Origin: Henricia sp. BOLD:AAB3569
Lineage: Eukaryota > Echinodermata > Asteroidea > Spinulosida > Echinasteridae
DNA length: 64,000 bases
Direction: 5' to 3'
NCBI GenBank assembly: GCA_037783545.1
Contig: JBBELK010000062.1
Span: 806,001 to 870,000, forward strand
Shown: piece by piece, positions 11,781-23,479 of the stretch
Position numbering within the stretch: position 1 is the first letter of the stretch
Layout: each line of letters opens with the position of its first letter
Notes under the pieces: model-generated
Told to the model about the DNA's origin: nothing
Databases searched by the model: none
Seen by the model: only the letters and a program-made list of their open reading frames with translations
Program-made: the position numbers and the translations under genes

Positions 11781-11830
11781 CAATGGCAGATCCAGCCTCA
11801 TACAATACATTGGGCTGGATCCGTCTGCAT
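11781..11830. repeat. 50-bp imperfect hairpin
   Basis: ATGGCAGATCCAGCC and GGCTGGATCCGTCTGCAT pair around a short AT-rich loop. It looks like a collapsed pair of hAT-type ends, similar to the element at 586-704. Confidence 0.4.
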
Positions 11831-11875
11831 CCCTACATCCCAACATAATGTTCGGACCAACAAGCCAATAATATA

Positions 11876-12095
11876 GAGTGGTTTCACAGCTGTCACAGGT
11901 CACTATATATAAACATTTCTCGTGTTTGTCCTCCAGAAGGGAAGAGAACAATAGAGCCTCATGCTTTTCTGCTAGCAGCCACATGTATTTCCCAATCCCA
12001 CATGGCTCTATTGTTCTCTCTTCGATCTGGAAGACAACCACAGAAGGGTTTATAGTGACCTAGCTGTGACTCTGTGAAACTGCCCTATAGCATAT
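11876..12095. mobile_element. Foldback MITE with ~85-bp inverted ends
   Basis: The left arm from GGTTTCACAGCTGTCACAGG is the inverse of the right arm ending TGTGACTCTGTGAAACTGCC. The inner parts of both arms share the stretch GAGAACAATAGAGCC. TATAG occurs just outside each end (about 11873 and 12087-12091) and may be the target duplication. No coding capacity. Confidence 0.6.
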
Positions 12096-12974
12096 ACCTT
12101 ATAAGGTATACTGAGCCATGATGAGGCACTTACATGAATACACAGTATCATCGTCTTGGCATCATTGTCCTCAATGTAATTGTAGCTCCAACACCGGTCC
12201 TAATATAGCCTTTAGTCAAGGCTGCCTTGGCGAGTTATATATTCGCGCGCAGTCAGGTTTCCAACGCTTGAGGAAAGACTAGCACGCACGGACTGTCCGC
12301 CCAGACAGCCTTTACCATCTCGTTTTCTAGAGCTTATGTTTTTCTTTACTTCTGTCTACCGTTTTGGTAGAGGGGTTACGTGCATAATGCATGAGGTCAG
12401 GATTCCCTATGGACCAATGAGAAGGTGAACTGGTAAACTGCATGACGTCATACGCATAGAAAATTAGGCATGCCAGTTGTACGACAATCTCCGAAGGAAA
12501 AAAGCTAAATATTTCGGGTCGCAACATATTCAGGCCAAGAAAATGCTCTAGATTATCGCGATTTATTCGTGAACAGGGTAATATTAAATTCACCGAGGCC
12601 TACTCCCGAACCGGCCGGCCGCACTGTACACCGTGCCGGTACATGCCGCCGGCCGTCTGGTGCTAGGCCTAGCCGGCCATGTCGCACGATGAACGACTGT
12701 TGTTTTGGACGTGGTGAATTTATGCACAGACAAAGGCTATGTGAAAAGGAAAAAATTCCATAAAACACATTCGCCAGTTAAGACTCGTATGATGTACTAA
12801 GTCAATGAAGCATGGCATAAAAACATTTCTTACTGCTAAAATTGCTTCCTTGTCACCAAATTTAAACTTTCTGGGGCATTTATCATGTCATATTTAGAAG
12901 ACTTTATTAGTGATATTTATATACTCTGAATAAACTTACGAAACTCTACAACTAGACATGATTGCACTTCAACA

Positions 12975-14245
12975 AAGCTTAGAAAATCGTAATGCTAAGC
13001 GTTTATTGTTGCTATTTGGATTTGTTTTATAAATACATACGAATGTCTGCGATTCTTTACGATTCCCTCACGATGACAGTACAAATCTACGACATCTGCG
13101 ACTTGTTAAGACACACACGAATGTCTGTGATCATGATCATATGCATTGTGTGATTCCCTACGATTCCTTACGATAACACTATATTAATATACGACATCTG
13201 CGACTTGTTCAGACACATACAAATGTCTGCGATCATGATCACACTTTGTGCGATTCATTACGATACCTTACTATTTCTTACGATGACACAGTACAAATCT
13301 ACTGTGACGACATCTGCGGGCCGTTGTTACAAATCTTATAAAATTGTAACGCCTAGTGCTTATTGTATTGTTACGATATGCATTTTCAGTATACCAATGT
13401 CTGCGATTCGTTACGATTCCTTACGATGACGGCACGAGTCTACGACATCTGTGAATTGTTCAGACATATGAATATCTGTGATCATGAGCATGCATTGTGC
13501 GATTCCTTACGATTTGTTACGATTCCTTACGATAACACAGTACAAATCTACGACATCTGCGACTTGTTCAGACATGTCTTCGATCATAATCACACATTGT
13601 GTGATTCGTTACGATACCTTACTATTTCTTACGATGACACGGTACAAATCTACTGTGACGACATCTGCGGGTTGTTACAAATCTTAGAAAATTGTAACGC
13701 TTAGTGCTTATTGTATTGTTACGATATGCATTTTCAGTATACCTATGTCTGCGTTTCTTTAAGATTTATTACGATGACAGTACAAATCTACGACATCTGC
13801 GACTTGTTCAGACACATACGACTGTCTGTGATCATGATCACGCATTGTGCGATTTCTTACGATAACACAGTAGAAATCTCTGCGACTTGTTCAGACACAT
13901 ACAAATGTCTGCGATCATGATCACAATCACACATTGTGCGATTCATTACGATACCTTACTATTTCTTACGATGACACAGTACAAATCTACTGTGACGACA
14001 TCTGCGGGTTGTTCAGATCGATAGTCACTTTGTTACAAATCTTACAAAATTGTAACGCTTACGTGCTTATTGTATTGTTATGATATGCATTTTCAGTATA
14101 CGAATGTCTGCGATTCATTACGATTCCTTACGATGACATTATGAATCTACGACATCTGCGACTTGTTCCGAAACATACGAATGTCTGTGATCATGATTAT
14201 GCGATTCATTACGATGTTATAATTTAGTTACGATTCTTCCCGGTG
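12975..14245. repeat. ~355-bp tandem satellite, about 3.4 copies
   Basis: The phrase GCTTATTGTATTGTTACGAT recurs near 13356, 13705 and 14062 with a diverged earlier copy near 12995, giving periods of about 348-358 bp. Each copy repeats ACGACATCTGCGACTTGTTC and TTACGATTCCTTACGAT, and most contain the perfect palindrome TGATCATGATCA. It lies wholly inside the 12206-15404 transposon. Open frames through it are not conserved. Confidence 0.8.
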
Positions 14246-14720
14246 AAAAATCGGGAACAACATCTGCAACAAGCCACGACCACTCATGATTCTCCGTGTC
14301 AACCTTCGAAAAGCTGTGTTAGTGTGTTTACTAATAATCTCAGCAAAATTGCAGTGATTTTGTGCTTATACATCTTGAAATTTTTGCTTCTAAATTGAAA
14401 TACAGGATATGTAGTCGACAGGCCCAAACCGATTATCCTTGCAACTTAAGAAAAACCTAGGAGAAAACTCAGATTTTGTTTAAATTGTCATATTGGCTAT
14501 AGCTTTTGTACACGGGGTGCAAGGACGACTTGACCTGGGGACGACTTCGACCTAGGTGTTAATTGAAGGGGGCAAGTTGACTCGGGGACGAGTTGACTCG
14601 TCCCCGAGTTGACTCGGGGACGAGTTGTCCCGTTTCGCGTACATGTACGTACTACCATGGAGGTAGGTACTCGTAACGTGGTTTTTTTTGCCACACGAAA
14701 AGCATTGTTAGCGAGTTTAT

Positions 14721-15039
14721 GGGGAGTCAGGTTGGCGTAGCGGCTCTTTCCTCGCCTTCCACCAATGTACGTGACCCTGGTTCGAATCCCGTCCAGGTTC
14801 GAATCCCGTCCGGGTCAGTATTTGGATTGGGTTCTCAGTCCCTGCCTGATTCCGTGTGTTTTCCTCATACACGGTAGTGTGTGGGGCTTTCCTCCCACAT
14901 CTAAAACTGAGAATTTCTTCCTGTTCCATTGTACTTCGTGGCCATGCTGAAGAACCTCCTAAGGTGGCTACAGGGCAACGACTTAAAGTCGGCGAATCTC
15001 AGCAACCAGATCCCTTTAGGGGATCATACGAAAGAAGAA
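14721..15039 (+). mobile_element. tRNA-derived SINE with 11-bp TSD
   Basis: Pol III promoter boxes are visible: GTTGGCGTAGCGG (A box, 14732) and GGTTCGAATCC, which is duplicated in tandem at 14780 and 14798. AGCGAGTTTAT flanks the element on both sides (14710-14720 and 15039-15049). The body contains TTTCCTCCCACATCTAAAAC, and the 3' end is AAAGAAGAAG. The same family, diverged, sits in every H3 unit on the minus strand. The insertion is nested in the 12206-15404 transposon and so is younger than it. Confidence 0.8.
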
Positions 15040-15627
15040 GCGAGTTTATAACTTGAAAAATGGAATAATAAATTTATGTGGAGTTACTGTATAGAACTTT
15101 GACTAATAATGTTTCTTGTATTTGGTTTTCTAGCTGGTACAAATAATAACTTTCGCTTTTTTCGTGAATGCTACCTATATTTATATGGCGATTCCAGAAG
15201 CTCGCCGCCGCCGCTGGTTGGTTACAATTTATGAATAATTCATCACCTCCGTTGCTGTTGAAATATTCAGCACAGAGGTCACAAAACGAGATGGTAAAGG
15301 CGTACGGGGCGAACAGTCTGCAGTATGAATGTTAGTCTTTCCTCAAGCGCTAGCAAAACAGTGCATAAAACAAACCTCGCCACGGACGCCTTGACTAAAG
15401 GCTAGTCCTAATACCACCTGCTCCAGTTCCCCAACATTCAAGTCTTGAAATTTCTGTCTGTCATCACAAAATAAAGTACATTTACATCAAAACAATTAGG
15501 TTGGCTACATCAGTTTTACAAAATACTGAAATTGTTTAACTTTCTGTCTCAACCTTGTCAACTAGCCTTTCAGTTCCAAAAACATACATGTATGTCACTT
15601 CAAAGGGAAATTTTGCATTTTTATGAC

Positions 15628-15950
15628 TAGGGACGGGAATTACGGTTAATTCAGAAACCGGTTTGCAATTCTACCAAGTGTCGGTTTAACCAATTAACCG
15701 TTCAGCCGACACAAAATAATGTTGCTGGTGTTTATAGTAAAAACTACCAGTATATAGTGCATGTGCAATGTACACAATACCCCATTAAACTTTTATCTGG
15801 TCAAAATATTAGTACGACATAAAGGCATTACAAATAACCCTCTGAAAACTATTGTAAATTCTTTGAAATTTAGTTTCTTTTAAATGTTCGGCAAAACCGG
15901 TTTTCAATTTGTTTGGTTAAACGGTTAACCGGTTAAACGTCCCACACCTA
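15628..15950. mobile_element. hAT MITE with 8-bp TSD
   Basis: TTTATGAC is duplicated exactly at 15620-15627 and 15951-15958. The ends are TAGGGACGGG and, in reverse complement, TAGGTGTGGG, as in many hAT elements. The interior has repeated AACCGGTTT/GGTTAACCGG phrases and no gene. Confidence 0.75.
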
Positions 15951-15958
15951 TTTATGAC

Positions 15959-16700
15959 TACTTAAATTTTAAATTATCAAAATATGTTCATGAACATTAA
16001 AATGGCTTGTGTTTAAATGTCAACATGCGTAATGTTGTCAGTCATTTCATCAGTCAACTTACGGGCATCACATGTTTCTCTGTGATCAAGAAGTTCCTCA
16101 GTACAAGGTGATGCAGGAGAATGGCGTGGTCCTTGTAAGATGCCTTATGAAGGGAAATTCAAGGATTATTCTGCGCTGTGCTGTGCCACGAGGGACAGCA
16201 CAGCGCAGAATTGTTAAAAAATTCATACCCAAATAAAATCGCGCCCTCTCCTTTTGTTCCTCCATACTTCTAAAAGGCTAATACTAGTACTAGCACGCGC
16301 GCGCACACCACAAGTAACTTTCAGTGTGCTCAATCAACAGTAATAGCTATACAAATGTACATATTTCGTGGTTTTTATTGTATGGATATATTTTGCCGAA
16401 ATATAAATCCGTGCTTTACGCGTGTAAACATAGAGAAACCTAGCTAGCTAGGGCTACAGCAAGTTATGGCTTCACATGCATGGACATACAAATGCCTCAA
16501 CCTTTTTCGGTAAGTGCTTTTCTGCGATTTAAATTACGCCTCCTTTTCAAGAGAATTTCGCATATCGCGGCAAAGGATAATTGTCTGTATGACCGCCTGC
16601 TAGCGCTGCCGTATGCCGGGCTAGCTTCACGTTCGGCAAGCAGAAGATAAGTGCCTTCGGTCACTGCATTTACTCCATGCATTCGTACAGATAAGACGAC
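15959..16700. other. Intergenic with one perfect hairpin
   Basis: A perfect 16-bp hairpin lies at 16169-16210: arms TTCTGCGCTGTGCTGT and ACAGCACAGCGCAGAA around a 10-base loop. It is not followed by a T run. No gene is recognised; whether the hairpin is an RNA or a transposon relic is open. Confidence 0.5.
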
Positions 16701-16861
16701 CCAAACATCGATCTTAAGTTATGAAGAGTTGGGCCGTGTTGCCATGGGAAATAGGACGAATTGAACACATCCTAAGCTTTGTGAAATCAGTCCTAGGATT
16801 AGTTCCAAGATAAGACGAGTTACACTTCCTAGGACGAATCTTAGCGCTTTGTGAAATCGGC

Positions 16862-17448
16862 CCCAGGTACATGCAAAGGTTGACACCCTGCAGCCCGAGG
16901 TACGCTCCAACCGCCCTGGTAACCATCGTGAACACCCTGGGCGAAGTGGAAATCCCGAAGGGAAGGCACGTCCATTCGTACGTCTGGCCCAGGATTTCGA
17001 ATCTGGGCCAGCGCTGGTCTAGGGACGAGACCGGGACGTGCAGGTAGGCATCCTTCAAATCGATAGAGGATGCCCACCTTCCCTTAAGCGGGCAGCGTAG
17101 GATGGACGCAAAAGTCTCCATCCTGAACTTGCGGGGCCGTATGAAACGGTTTAAGGGCTTGGGGTTCAGGATGGGGCGCCAGTCCCCGGTCTGCTTGGGA
17201 GCCAAGAAGAACGTCAACCAAAACCCCTCGCGATAGGGGGGAGGGGGGTCGACCGGAGAGATGGCGCCCTTGGCAAGCAGGGCAGAGACCTCTGTCATAA
17301 GGATGACATCCTTCTGACCCCCGTCCTGTGGATAAGGGGGTAGGTTTCGGTTAAGAAGTCGCTGGGGGTACCGCCGTGAATTCCAGGCGATAACCCCGAG
17401 ACACAATCTCCAGAACCCAAGCGCACGGGAACTGAGATGGCTGGCCAC
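16862..17448 (-). pseudogene. DIRS-like RT fragment (copy A)
   Basis: Contains LTFFLAPKQTGDWRPILNPK, motif A in SSIDLKDAYLHVPV and motif B in CLPFGISTSPRVFT. It ends before the catalytic aspartates, so it cannot be active. DIRS-group membership is inferred from the RT motifs and from the gag-like region just upstream. Confidence 0.7.
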
Positions 17449-17500
17449 TCCGGAGCATACAACCGAAGGCGGCCGCCCACCGGAGGTGGTAGGGATCCCG

Positions 17501-18829
17501 TTACATGAGAGGATTCCGCGGCCGCCAAGCCCTCAGGACCGACGTTGCTTCCCCTTCTTTGGGCCCTTGCCCTTCGAATTGGGAGGCTGGCCAGACCTGG
17601 CCCTGAAATTCTTCTGAGAAGAACCCGGGGCACCGGACTGCTTGGTGTCCTAGGAAGTGCCTGACTTCTCCTGCTTGGCGGGCCTGCCAGAGCTCGAACA
17701 GGAAGGGCGCTTGCCCTTGCTCTTCTTGCTCGAAGGTTTTTTGGGAACCAGAAACCTTTGCCTGTGCTTGCTTTAGCGCTTGCTCACTCTCAACCCGCTC
17801 GGCCAAAGCGAGCAGGGAAGAACAGAACGCGCCTCCGAAGAGGACGTCCTGTTTCTCAGGCTTGGTCTTCGAGACCTGAGAAGCCAGGTCTGAGCTTAGC
17901 GACCAGAGGGAAAAACATACATTTTTACGCCGGAGGGTCAGCGCCATCGAGGTCTCCGTCTTCCAGGTTACAAGCGCGGCCATTACCATGGCAGCATCGG
18001 AGACCTCCGTGGCGGCATCTGCTCTGTCGCCCATAACAACCGACGCATGTCGTGGGCGACGATCATGGAGAAGGCGCCTAGCCGAAGGCTGGAGGACACC
18101 GCCAAGTCAAGAAGGCGCAGCTGTTCCTCCCAGAAGGGAGAGAAGACCGCTGGAGGTCCCTTGGTCGACGGTAGCCTAGCGGCGACGTCATGGTCCATGG
18201 AGGGTGTCCTCAGGAAGGAGTCATAAGCCTTCTCCGTAGTCCGGAATGATCTGGTGAAACCCTTCATCGAGAAAATTCCAGACTTCTGGGGAACAGCCCC
18301 CGACCTGTCCACCAGTAGACGAACGTCTGTGGGCAAGGAGCATGCCTGGACCCGTGGAGGCGGGAGAAGAGGAAAGCCAAGATCGAGTTGGCTGTTCTCC
18401 GCCTACTGCTCGGGCGCACTGGACAAGCCGAGCTTCTCGGCCGCCCTACGCACCACAGCAAAGGGTACACGCTTGAAGAGTGTCCACCTCCCCCGGGTCC
18501 ATAGTGGCCGCCGGAGGGGCCAGGACGGATGTAGCCTCGTCAGGAGGATCGTCCGAACCCGAGTCATCCTCACCGCTGCTAGCCTCCGAGACATCGAAGG
18601 CTAGTGGGTGGTAGGAACCCGCGGAAGACAGGGCAGCCGATGGAACCAAACGAGAAGGAGCAGGCGCGCATCCATCTGGGTAGAGGGCGGCGTTCCCGAT
18701 GGACCTGGTCAGCCCCAGTACAACGGTTGGGCTGTACCCGACCAAGCCCCAACGATTGCCCAAGCCGGTTCTCCGTAGGCTCGACACCTCCTGTCCCTGA
18801 AGGTACGCTATCCGAGGGACGGGGGTCAC
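17501..18829 (-). pseudogene. DIRS-like gag (copy A), multiple frameshifts
   Basis: Pieces of one protein are spread over several frames: an acidic stretch (VSEASSGEDDSGSDDPPDE) near 18580, then AYDSFLRTPSMDHDVAARLP near 18200 with FWEEQLRLLDLAVSSSLRLG, then a charged Gln/Lys-rich C-terminal part to 17501. The middle part is typical of DIRS gag proteins. Three or more frame changes are needed to follow it, so it is a decayed copy. Confidence 0.6.
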
Positions 18830-19440
18830 TTGCGTAACCGCCGTGCTCAGCTCTCATACCTGGGCCTACCGAATCGGTAGTACCCCTTACTTTGAAGAGA
18901 GAGATGAGTTCCCGTAACAACGGTGCTACCTCGCTACCCAGAGGTTGTTCGGTAGCGGCCCCAACTGACCCAAGACCAGGGGGGCCGAGCAGCCGGTGGT
19001 CGGGTCACGGCGTAGCCATAGTCCGGTGGAGCCATGGTAGAAAACCCGTGCCGGACTGGTCCACCCCGACGTTCCAACCAGGCTGGGGTGTATTAGTTAC
19101 GTACTGCTGGGCAGCTAACTCCGAAGGGACTAGCTATGGCAGGTACTCAGCACCAGCGGGACCCAGCCAAACTGGCTGACCCGCCTGCATAAGCACCAAC
19201 GTCATGTCCAGCTACCGGGTCTCCCGCGGTCGGGGACGGTGCAGGATACCCTGCGCTGAACGCGGTCGCGGGTGTACCCGTGTAGAAGTTCGAAACTGGC
19301 CGGGCCAGTTGGGCCATGAACGGGAAAGACCCCTGCCGCGGCACACCGCTTCCCGGCCCAAACTGGGTAGGTGTTGGGTGAGCCGGCGGCCGGCTGAGGA
19401 AACCCCGCATAGCTGGGTCATTCCGTGTGAAATCACCTAG

Positions 19441-20204
19441 AGGTTGTCAGGGGTCCGACTCGGATTTGGTCAAAACATTTTATAAAAATACTTCAACCTA
19501 TGTCATGAACATTTACAAAATTTTAGAGGCCAACTCCAACTCGTTGCTGGGATATGACCTCCAGAAAATGCCTACCCTACCCACATTTTCCCAATCGTAG
19601 CCGTGCCATTGGAGGCCTGTAGCTCAAAAATGCTTGGGAATGTTTACCTGAAAATTTATATACACATAGATTGGCATCTAATCTGCATGATTCTGTTATC
19701 AAAAGTACGCTACCACGTTTCCTTTTCGAGATGTCGCTCCCCGAAAACTCTCATTTTTGATTATCGTGGTAACTTGTTTTCATTTTTGGCTCCCCATGGT
19801 GCCCACATGGATGGCTGAATTGACTTCATATTTTATATGCACACACACTAGGCACATGGGTTTGCTTCATATCAAGGACAAAGCAATTCCACCCTTTTTG
19901 GGGGCGTGGTCTATGTTTAAAAGTGGGTCCGCAAAGAAAAATGGCAAAATGAGCCTCCTCTTCTGAGGGGTGGTTCCCCGATAGGTCACTACCCAAGCAA
20001 TTGAAACTTACATATCTTAAAATACTGTATCCAATCTATCTTTAGTATAACATTTGGTTTAGTATCTTTTTTCCTTCATGGTTTTTTGAATGTTTGTAAA
20101 AAGGTCAATATTTTGCTCAATAACGCTAGTTTTAATTGCATTATACATAGTATACAACATGTTACTAAAGGAGAGCAGTCTAATATGTCATATTTAATAC
20201 CTGG
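19441..20204. other. Intergenic between two DIRS-like copies
   Basis: No gene recognised. The sequence is AT-rich and lacks the GC-rich character of the flanking retroelement copies. Confidence 0.4.
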
Positions 20205-20470
20205 TCAATTCTACAGGTTGTCAGTTTGAATGCAGGTGATGGCAATGTGAGTGTGCCCTTGGGCAAGACACTTTGTTATGGACTATCTGGTTTCACCGGG
20301 AGCAAATGGATACCTACATGTACATGTATAAGAGTGAAAGTGTTCTGTGTTTGATTGGGCGCTCTCATCATGAGAGTCCAACAGGGCTGTATGCTCTCCA
20401 GTGAGCCTAGTGACCAGGGGTAATAATGTGGGCACCTTGCTTATAGTAGATTTGTGTGCATACTATAATA
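20205..20470 (+). mobile_element. SINE-like element, head eroded
   Basis: CAGTTTGAATGCAGG resembles a decayed B box, and GTGCCCTTGGGCAAGACACT is a phrase found just behind the tRNA head in many invertebrate SINEs. No A box or target duplication is visible. Confidence 0.4.
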
Positions 20471-21017
20471 TGTTATTGGGACACGACAACTGAGTGGTGG
20501 GGTGCACTCTGTATGCGGAATGAACTCTGTATGTCTTCAAAAGTGGGCACGTGTAAGTTGACCTCGAGAACGAGCGGGACTCTGCGAGACTCGTTGACTT
20601 CCGGAGACCTTAGATAGGAATTATATCATGCGTGGGGACAGTTTCGTTACCATTTTGACACCACCTCAAAATTACCGATTCGGGGTCCACTATAAAAATC
20701 CTTAAAATCTCATTTATCACCGAGTGTGCGAAATGTTGATTGAGCAAAAAGTTAATAACATTTTAAATATTTCTGTGTCTGACATAAACTGGTAACCCTA
20801 CACGTAATAGAAAAACCATATCGCCATGACACCGCGTCGCTGGTAGTCCGCAACTGGTGCAAAAATGTTGCCGCAGTGTAGTTGCCGCGAATTCAGTGCA
20901 TTATGGCCGTTTTCAAAAGTACTCGATTCGGATTCATACAGTCTTTGCGATTTCCGGTGAAAAATCAAAGGAGGTGAAAAATCAAAGGAGATCGTCACAA
21001 CGTTGAAACCACATCAT
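20471..21017. other. Intergenic, no gene recognised
   Basis: Contains a short direct repeat GGTGAAAAATCAAAGGAG at about 20957-20990. Nothing else stands out. Confidence 0.4.
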
Positions 21018-22592
21018 GCCGGGGAACCCGGTAGCTGGACATGACGTTGGTGCTTATGCTACCGGGGCACAGGTGGGTCAGCCAGTTTGGCTGGGTCCCG
21101 CTGGTGCTGAGTACCTGCCACAGCTAGTCCCTTCGGAGTTAGCTGCCCAGCAGTACGTAACCAATACACCCCAGCCTGGTTGGCTACGCTGTGACCCGAC
21201 CACCGGCTGCTCGGCCCCCTGGTCTTGGGTCAGTTGGGGCCGCTACCGAACAACCTCTGGGTAGCGAGGTAGCACCGTTGTTACGGGAACTCATCTCTCT
21301 CTTCAAAGGAAGGGGTACTGCCGATTCGGTAGGCCCAGGTATGAGAGCTGAGCACGGCGGTTACGCAAGTGACCCCCGTCCCTCGGATAGCGTACCTTAA
21401 GGGACAGGAGGCGTCGAGCCTACGGAGAACCGGTTTGGGCCATCGTTGGGGCTCGGTCGGGTCCAGCCCAACCGTTGTACTGGGGCTGACCAGTCAGTGC
21501 CGGCTCACGAGCCCGCAGGTCCATCGGGAACGGCGCCCTCTACCCAGATGGATGCGCGCCTGCTCCTTCTCCTTTGGTTCCATCGGCTGCCCCGTCTTCC
21601 GCGGGTTCCTACCGCCCACTAACCTTCGATGTCTCGGAGGCTAGCAGCGGTGAGGATGACTCGGGTTCGGACGATCCTCCTGACGAGGCTACATCCGTCC
21701 TGGCCCCGCCGGCGGCCACTATGGACCCAGAGGAGGTGGACACTCTTCCAGCGTGTACCCCTGCTGTGGTGCGCAGGGCGGCCGAGAAGCTCGGCTTGTC
21801 CTGTGCGCCCGAGCAGTAGGCGGAGAAGGGCCAACTCGATCTTGGCTTTCCTCTTCTCCCGCCTCCACGGGTCCAGGCATGCTCCTTGCCCACAGACGTT
21901 CGTCCAGAGTGGCCAGCCATCTCAGCTCCCGGGCGCTTGGGTTCTGGAGATTGTGTCTCGGGGTTATCGCCTGGAATTCACGGCGGTACCCCCAGCGACT
22001 TCTTAACCGAAACCTACCCCCTTATCCACAGGATAGGGGTCAGAAGGATGTCATCCTTATGACAGAGGTCTCTGCCCTGCTTGCCAAGGGCGCCATCTCT
22101 CCGGTCGACCCCTCCTCCCCCCCCCCCCCCCCCCCCCCCTATCGCGAGGGGTTTTGGTTGACGTTCTTCTTGGCTCCCAAGCAGACCGGGGACTGGCGCC
22201 CCATCCTGAACCCCAAGCCCTTAAACCGTTTCATACAGCCCCGCAAGTTCAGGATGGAGACTTTTGCGTCCATCCTACGCTGCCCGCTTAAGGGAAGGTG
22301 GGCATCCTCTATCGATTTGAAGGATGCCTACCTGCACGTTCCGGTCTCGTCCCTAGACCAGCGCTGGCTCAGATTCGAAATCCTGGGCCAGACGTACGAA
22401 TGGACGTGCCTTCCCTTCGGGATTTCCACTTCGCCCAGGGTGTCCATGATGGTTACCAGGGCGGTGGGAGCGTACCTCAGGCTGCAGGGTGTCAACCTTT
22501 GCATGTACCTGGACGACTGGTTGATCTACGGCGCGTCACCAGTACAAACGATGCACCAGGTTCAGCTAGTCATCAGGGTGGTTCAGGGGTGA
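21018..22592 (+). mobile_element. DIRS-like retrotransposon copy B, internally deleted and truncated
   Basis: Follows the minus-strand order of copy A from ACCCGGTAGCTGGACATGAC onward. At about 21903, after the CCCACAGACGTTCGTCC phrase, it jumps directly to sequence that in copy A lies about 870 bp further on (AGTGGCCAGCCATCTCAG), so most of gag is deleted. It stops at 22592, soon after the RT catalytic motif. RNase H and recombinase are missing. Confidence 0.7.
21895..22592 (+). pseudogene. DIRS-like RT fragment (copy B)
   Basis: Shows SSIDLKDAYLHVPV (motif A), CLPFGISTSPRV (motif B) and the catalytic CMYLDDWLIYG that copy A has lost. The C run at 22110-22139 adds extra prolines relative to copy A. 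It is cut about 20 residues after YLDD. Confidence 0.7.
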
Positions 22593-22856
22593 GATCCATA
22601 ACAAAAATGCCTTCGGCTTAATTTTATTTCATTCATTTCATTTATTGGTTCTAGAATCTAGATGAAAGGGAATCGATTTCGACAGGGAATCGATTTCTAC
22701 AGGTAACCGATTCCTCAAAAAATATCGAAACGCGATTCGAAGTGGAATCGATTCTACTCGACTCCGGCGGCGTGGAATCACGCGCCCAAGCCCAGAAAAA
22801 TAGTCTGTGCCCGTTATCTCTATGGGCCTTGAACAGACGTGAGTAGCAGTAGTCGA

Positions 22857-23070
22857 AAGAAAAAAATGCGACGGGAAAAAAAATGCGACGAAAAAAAAAA
22901 ATGCGACGAAAAAAAAAATGCGACGAAAAGAAAAAAAATGCGACGAAAAAAAAATGCGACGAAACAAAAAAATGCGACGAAAAGAAAACAAATGCGACGA
23001 AAAGAGAAAAAATGCGACGAAAAGAAAAAATGCGACGGGAAAAAAAACGCGACGGGATAAAAAGGAGACG
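22857..23070 (+). repeat. AAAATGCGACG minisatellite
   Basis: About twelve copies of AAAATGCGACG with A-rich spacers of 3-9 bases, giving a period of roughly 15-18 bp. The A-run lengths vary from copy to copy. Lys-rich and Phe-rich open frames across it are compositional. Confidence 0.85.
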
Positions 23071-23479
23071 CGGATTGATGGAATTCCATAGTATAATAAC
23101 CTCTGAAGTCTGGGTAAGAGTTAATAAGTTTGATCAGATTTGTATTGCTTAAAATGACTCATCAAGCATTGGTATACAGATTTGATGGAAAATCCAATGT
23201 TTTCAGTCAATCTCATGTTTTATACAGACGGTAGTATTAAGTCATGTCAACTACTCCATTCTTTCCCTTCTCCCATGCACTGGTATATAGTCAGGCAGCA
23301 TGTGGTGTCCCGTGGGAACTTAATGATTAGAAGGTTTCACCTACCTAGATTTATTACAAGGGTGCTCAGAAGCACAAAAAACATTGTTGGCAATTTCAAA
23401 AATGTTGCAGAAGGCGGCCATCTTGGATTTCAAAATGGCCGCCAGTTTAAGCCTTATTGCAAATAACTATGTAAGGTGT
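23071..23479. other. Intergenic, no gene recognised
   Basis: Near 23418 the complementary phrases GGCGGCCATCTTGGATT and AAAATGGCCGCC pair as a short inverted repeat. Otherwise nothing is seen. Confidence 0.35.

Larger units (their letters stand above)
12206..15404. mobile_element. 3.2-kb TIR DNA transposon, non-autonomous, 9-bp TSD
   Basis: The inverted ends cover 12206-12326 and 15293-15404. They begin TAGCCTTTAGTCAAGGC and share GCTTGAGGAAAGACTA and CCTTTACCATCTCGTTTT, with divergence and small indels between. GTCCTAATA flanks the element directly on both sides (12197-12205 and 15405-15413), a 9-bp target duplication. Long inverted ends with a 9-bp duplication suggest a Mutator-like element, but no transposase reading frame is present. 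The interior carries a ~355-bp tandem satellite (12975-14245) and a younger SINE (14721-15039). Confidence 0.75.
16862..19440 (-). mobile_element. DIRS-like retrotransposon copy A, truncated
   Basis: Read on the minus strand it runs from a proline/glycine-rich N-terminal gag (19440) through gag to RT, and is cut at 16862 in the middle of the RT catalytic motif, right after CMYL. The sequence beyond the cut (16700-16861) is a different repeat in which GCTTTGTGAAATC-type phrases occur twice. RNase H and recombinase are absent. Copy B at 21018-22592 is the same family in the opposite orientation. Confidence 0.7.

Noticed and set aside
12975-14245. CRISPR-like array
   Set aside because: The repeats are long, diverged and contiguous without unique spacers, and the context is eukaryotic.
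22638-23152. Lys-rich and Phe-rich open frames
   Set aside because: Translation of the AAAATGCGACG minisatellite.
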